Assembly: GCA_021324445.1 (NCBI GenBank)
Contig: JAJPJC010000168.1
Location: 1-35,677 of the forward strand
Reading direction: 5' to 3'
From: Isosphaeraceae bacterium
GTDB lineage: Bacteria; Planctomycetota; Planctomycetia; Isosphaerales; Isosphaeraceae
Length of the DNA stretch: 35,677 nt
Shown here: piece by piece, positions 33,761 through 35,677 of the stretch
Layout: each line of letters opens with the position of its first letter
How positions within the stretch are numbered: position 1 is the first letter of the stretch
Notes under the pieces: generated by a model
Database searches by the model: none
Seen by the model: the letters and a program-made list of their open reading frames with translations, nothing else
Told to the model about the DNA's origin: nothing
Translations under genes and position numbers: made by a program

Positions 33761-34417
33761 ATGATGCCGAGGCACCGCCTGCCGACCGTGACGATGACGA
33801 CGGACATCGTGATCTTCACGATTCGGGACCAGCGGCTGGAAATCCTGCTGATCCAGCGGGGGAATTCGCCGTTCCAGGGGTGCTGGGCGCTGCCGGGCGG
33901 CCTGCTCGAGCCGGACGAGGACCTGGATGTCTGTGCCCGTCGCGAGCTGAAGGAGGAGACCGGCGTCACGGGGTTGACCCTCGAGCAGCTTCACACGTTC
34001 GGAGCACCGCACCGGGATCCTCGCGGCCGGGTCGTGACAGTGGCGTACTTCACCCTGGTGCGGCCCGAGAGCCTGAAGCCACCCCGGGCGGCGTCGGATG
34101 CGGCCCAGGTCGGTTGGTTTGCTGTCCACGGCCTGCCGGACCTGGCGTTTGACCACGGCGAGATCATCGCCCTGGCCCGCCGCCGACTGGCCGCCCGGTT
34201 CGAGGAGTCGGCGGCGGCGTTCGGATACCTGCCGGAAGCGTTCACGCTCGCCCAGATCCGGGCCGTGTATCAAACCGTTCGCGGCGCGCCGATCAACCCA
34301 TCGCGGTTCCTCCACTGGGCCCTCGGCAGGCGGCTGTTCGTGCGGGCCGGCCAACGGCGGAACGGATCCCGGCCACCGCTCCAGCTCTACCGACCGAGTC
34401 GCGGGGATCCCTTCTGA
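33761..34417 (+). CDS. Nudix protein with C-terminal winged-helix domain (NrtR/ADP-ribose hydrolase type)
   Basis: The Nudix box is complete: G-G-L-L-E-P-D-E at the start and RELKEETGV at the end, fitting GX5EX7REUXEEXGU. It follows FTIRDQRLEILLIQRGNSPF, the usual first strand. The C-terminal part, YLPEAFTLAQIRAVYQTVRG followed by NPSRFLHWAL, is the winged-helix seen in NrtR-type regulators and in related NAD-linked hydrolases. Because the box is intact, the protein may be catalytic as well as DNA-binding; the NrtR group usually controls NAD synthesis or salvage, but no NAD gene is in the window. The ATG at 33761 gives 218 residues; 33764 and 33794 are alternatives. It converges with the oxidoreductase gene. 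Confidence 0.88.
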   Translation: MMPRHRLPTVTMTTDIVIFTIRDQRLEILLIQRGNSPFQGCWALPGGLLEPDEDLDVCARRELKEETGVTGLTLEQLHTFGAPHRDPRGRVVTVAYFTLVRPESLKPPRAASDAAQVGWFAVHGLPDLAFDHGEIIALARRRLAARFEESAAAFGYLPEAFTLAQIRAVYQTVRGAPINPSRFLHWALGRRLFVRAGQRRNGSRPPLQLYRPSRGDPF

Positions 34418-34424
34418 GAAGACC

Positions 34425-35447
34425 TTACGTGGCGACGCGAACCAAGGTCTTGCCGAAGTTCTCGCCGCGGAGGAGCCCGATCAGGCCGCGGGGGGCGTTT
34501 TCCAGGCCCTCGATGATGACTTCGCGGTACTTGATCCGCCCCTGGCGCACCCAGGGACCAACCTCGGCCAGGAAATCCGATTGCTGGCCCGCGAAGTCGA
34601 ACACGATGAAGCCGCGGAGCGTCCATCGCTTGGTCAACACCTGTTGCATGAGCTGAGGCACTCGATCGACGCCGCGCGGCGGCTCGGTCGCATTGTACTG
34701 CGAGACCAGCCCGCAGACGGGGACCCGCGCGAAGGTGTTCAGGAGTGGGAGGACGGCGTCAAAGACGGCACCGCCCACATTCTCGAAATAGACGTCGATC
34801 CCCTGCGGGCAGGCGGCGCGGAGCTGATCGGCGAAATCGCCCCGCCGGTGGTCGATGCAGGCGTCCAACCCGAGCTCGTCGACGACGTAACGGCACTTGC
34901 GCTCACCGCCTGCGATGCCGACGGCGGTGCATCCTTTGATCTTCGCGAGCTGCCCCACGACCGAGCCGACCGGGCCGGAGGCCGCGGCGACCACGACGGT
35001 CTCACCCGGCTGGGGTTGCCCGATGTTCCTCAGGCCAGTCCAGGCGGTCATCCCCGGCATCCCCAGCACGCCCAGTGCCGTGGTCACCGGGGCGAAGTTG
35101 GGATCCAGCTTGTGGACACCGCGACCGTCGGACAGGGCGTAATCCTGCCATCCGGTGTAGGCCACGACGATGTCGCCGACCTGGAATTGGTCGAGGTTCG
35201 AGGCCTCGACCCGGCACACCGTACCGCCGACCATCACGCCCCCGACCTCGACGGCCGGGGCATACGAAGGACCGGCGTTCATGCGGCCACGCATGTAGGG
35301 ATCGAGCGAGAGGTACAGCGTGCGCAGCCGCATCTGGCCCGAGCCAGGCTCCGGCACGGGCGACTCGATGAGGCGGAAATCGGATTCCTTGGGCTCGCCC
35401 TGTGGGCGCGTCGCCAGGGCGATCTGACGATTCTTGCGCTCGGACAT
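34425..35447 (-). CDS. NADP-dependent oxidoreductase of the MDR superfamily (CurA/LTB4DH-like)
   Basis: Zinc-independent medium-chain reductase that reduces double bonds of enones such as prostaglandins or curcumin in characterised relatives. The N-terminal part has the family sequence YLSLDPYMRGRMNAGPSYAP and VGDIVVAYTGWQDYA. The nucleotide-binding domain has MTAWTGLRNIG, VVAAASGPVGSVVGQLAKIKG with the AASGxVG loop, and YFENVGG. The zinc ligands of true alcohol dehydrogenases are absent. ATG at 35447 follows GGAGGGGCAAGATC and begins MSERKNRQIALATRP, the usual N-terminus (340 residues); an upstream GTG/ATG at 35495 is not needed. It stands alone between convergent and divergent neighbours; probably a stress or detoxification enzyme. 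Confidence 0.94.
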   Translation of the reverse strand: MSERKNRQIALATRPQGEPKESDFRLIESPVPEPGSGQMRLRTLYLSLDPYMRGRMNAGPSYAPAVEVGGVMVGGTVCRVEASNLDQFQVGDIVVAYTGWQDYALSDGRGVHKLDPNFAPVTTALGVLGMPGMTAWTGLRNIGQPQPGETVVVAAASGPVGSVVGQLAKIKGCTAVGIAGGERKCRYVVDELGLDACIDHRRGDFADQLRAACPQGIDVYFENVGGAVFDAVLPLLNTFARVPVCGLVSQYNATEPPRGVDRVPQLMQQVLTKRWTLRGFIVFDFAGQQSDFLAEVGPWVRQGRIKYREVIIEGLENAPRGLIGLLRGENFGKTLVRVAT

Positions 35448-35605
35448 GATCTTGCCCCTCCTGGATGTCGGAGTCCGGACCCGGCTCGGCCGCAACCCTG
35501 TCTCGGCGACTCCCCGAGCACCGAGTGAGCTGGGGGATGAGTATTCCGGGCGGCAGCCGAGGGCGGCTGCCCCATGCGAAACTGGTTAAGAAGTAACTCC
35601 TCTGG

Positions 35606-35611
35606 TACAAT
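35606..35611 (+). promoter_or_regulatory. Candidate -10 box for the last gene
   Basis: TACAAT in GGTACAATCC, 38 bp before the ATG at 35649. The preceding AT-rich stretch (TTAAGAAGTAA) supports a promoter, but no good -35 is at standard spacing. Confidence 0.45.
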
Positions 35612-35648
35612 CCATTTGAGCAGTATTTCCGCACCCGAGGAGTTCCCG

Positions 35649-35677
35649 ATGACCATCACGCTCGATCACTTGGCCGA
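35649..35677 (+). CDS. Start of a gene truncated by the window edge
   Basis: ATG at 35649 preceded by CGAGGAG (about 35636-35642) seven bases upstream and a promoter candidate. Only MTITLDHLA is encoded before the window ends. Small antitoxin-like or Uma2 proteins can begin this way, but nine residues do not allow identification. Confidence 0.6.

Overview
The window is a high-GC chromosomal segment carrying only ordinary bacterial housekeeping and accessory genes; nothing in it looks phage- or plasmid-borne. It most likely comes from a planctomycete of the Isosphaeraceae type. The evidence is the very high GC in third positions, a fused AroD-AroE enzyme beside aroK, a Uma2-family nuclease, a leucine-rich-repeat membrane protein inside a histidine operon, sugar isomerase/SDR gene pairs, and several palindromic intergenic repeats of kinds I associate with these genomes. 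The taxonomic call is an inference; there is no rRNA gene in the window.

Layout. 1-4.7 kb (+): 3' part of pnp, then a soluble NtrB-like kinase and an NtrC-type sigma-54 activator. 4.9-7.7 kb (+): mutL of the endonuclease type and a Uma2 protein. 7.9-12.3 kb (+): aroDE, aroK and a prepilin peptidase in a tightly packed run, then a small LapA-like membrane protein and a coiled-coil lipoprotein. 12.4-14.6 kb (-): an ANTAR response regulator, a BON-like small protein and a histidine kinase, the last two coupled by a 4-bp overlap. 15.0-17.6 kb (+): MaoC-like dehydratase, SDR dehydrogenase and sugar isomerase/epimerase, convergent on an HpcH/HpaI aldolase (-); the two stop codons lie in one perfect hairpin. 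18.6-23.5 kb: a GT4 glycosyltransferase (+) and two multispanning GT-C glycosyltransferases (-), one carrying an in-frame 147-bp inverted-repeat element. 23.7-26.2 kb: M28 metallopeptidase (-) and a PD-(D/E)XK-like protein (+). 26.3-31.4 kb (-): hisD, LRR protein, GNAT acetyltransferase, hisC and an LPG-synthase-like flippase family protein, probably one operon. 31.4-32.8 kb: a gene-poor stretch with a 64-bp-periodic repeat and a decayed gene. 32.8-35.4 kb: aquaglyceroporin, Nudix protein with a winged-helix tail, and an MDR oxidoreductase. The first codons of another gene end the window.

The most unusual material is not a single new system but the way short palindromic repeats enter genes. 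One adds 49 codons to a membrane glycosyltransferase, one supplies the C-terminus and stop of HisC, and one overlaps the stop of a second glycosyltransferase. Other points worth checking are a 1350-codon stop-free frame joining a glycosyltransferase, the antisense of another gene and the aldolase; the regularly spaced 11-mers upstream of hisD; and the ANTAR/BON/kinase locus.
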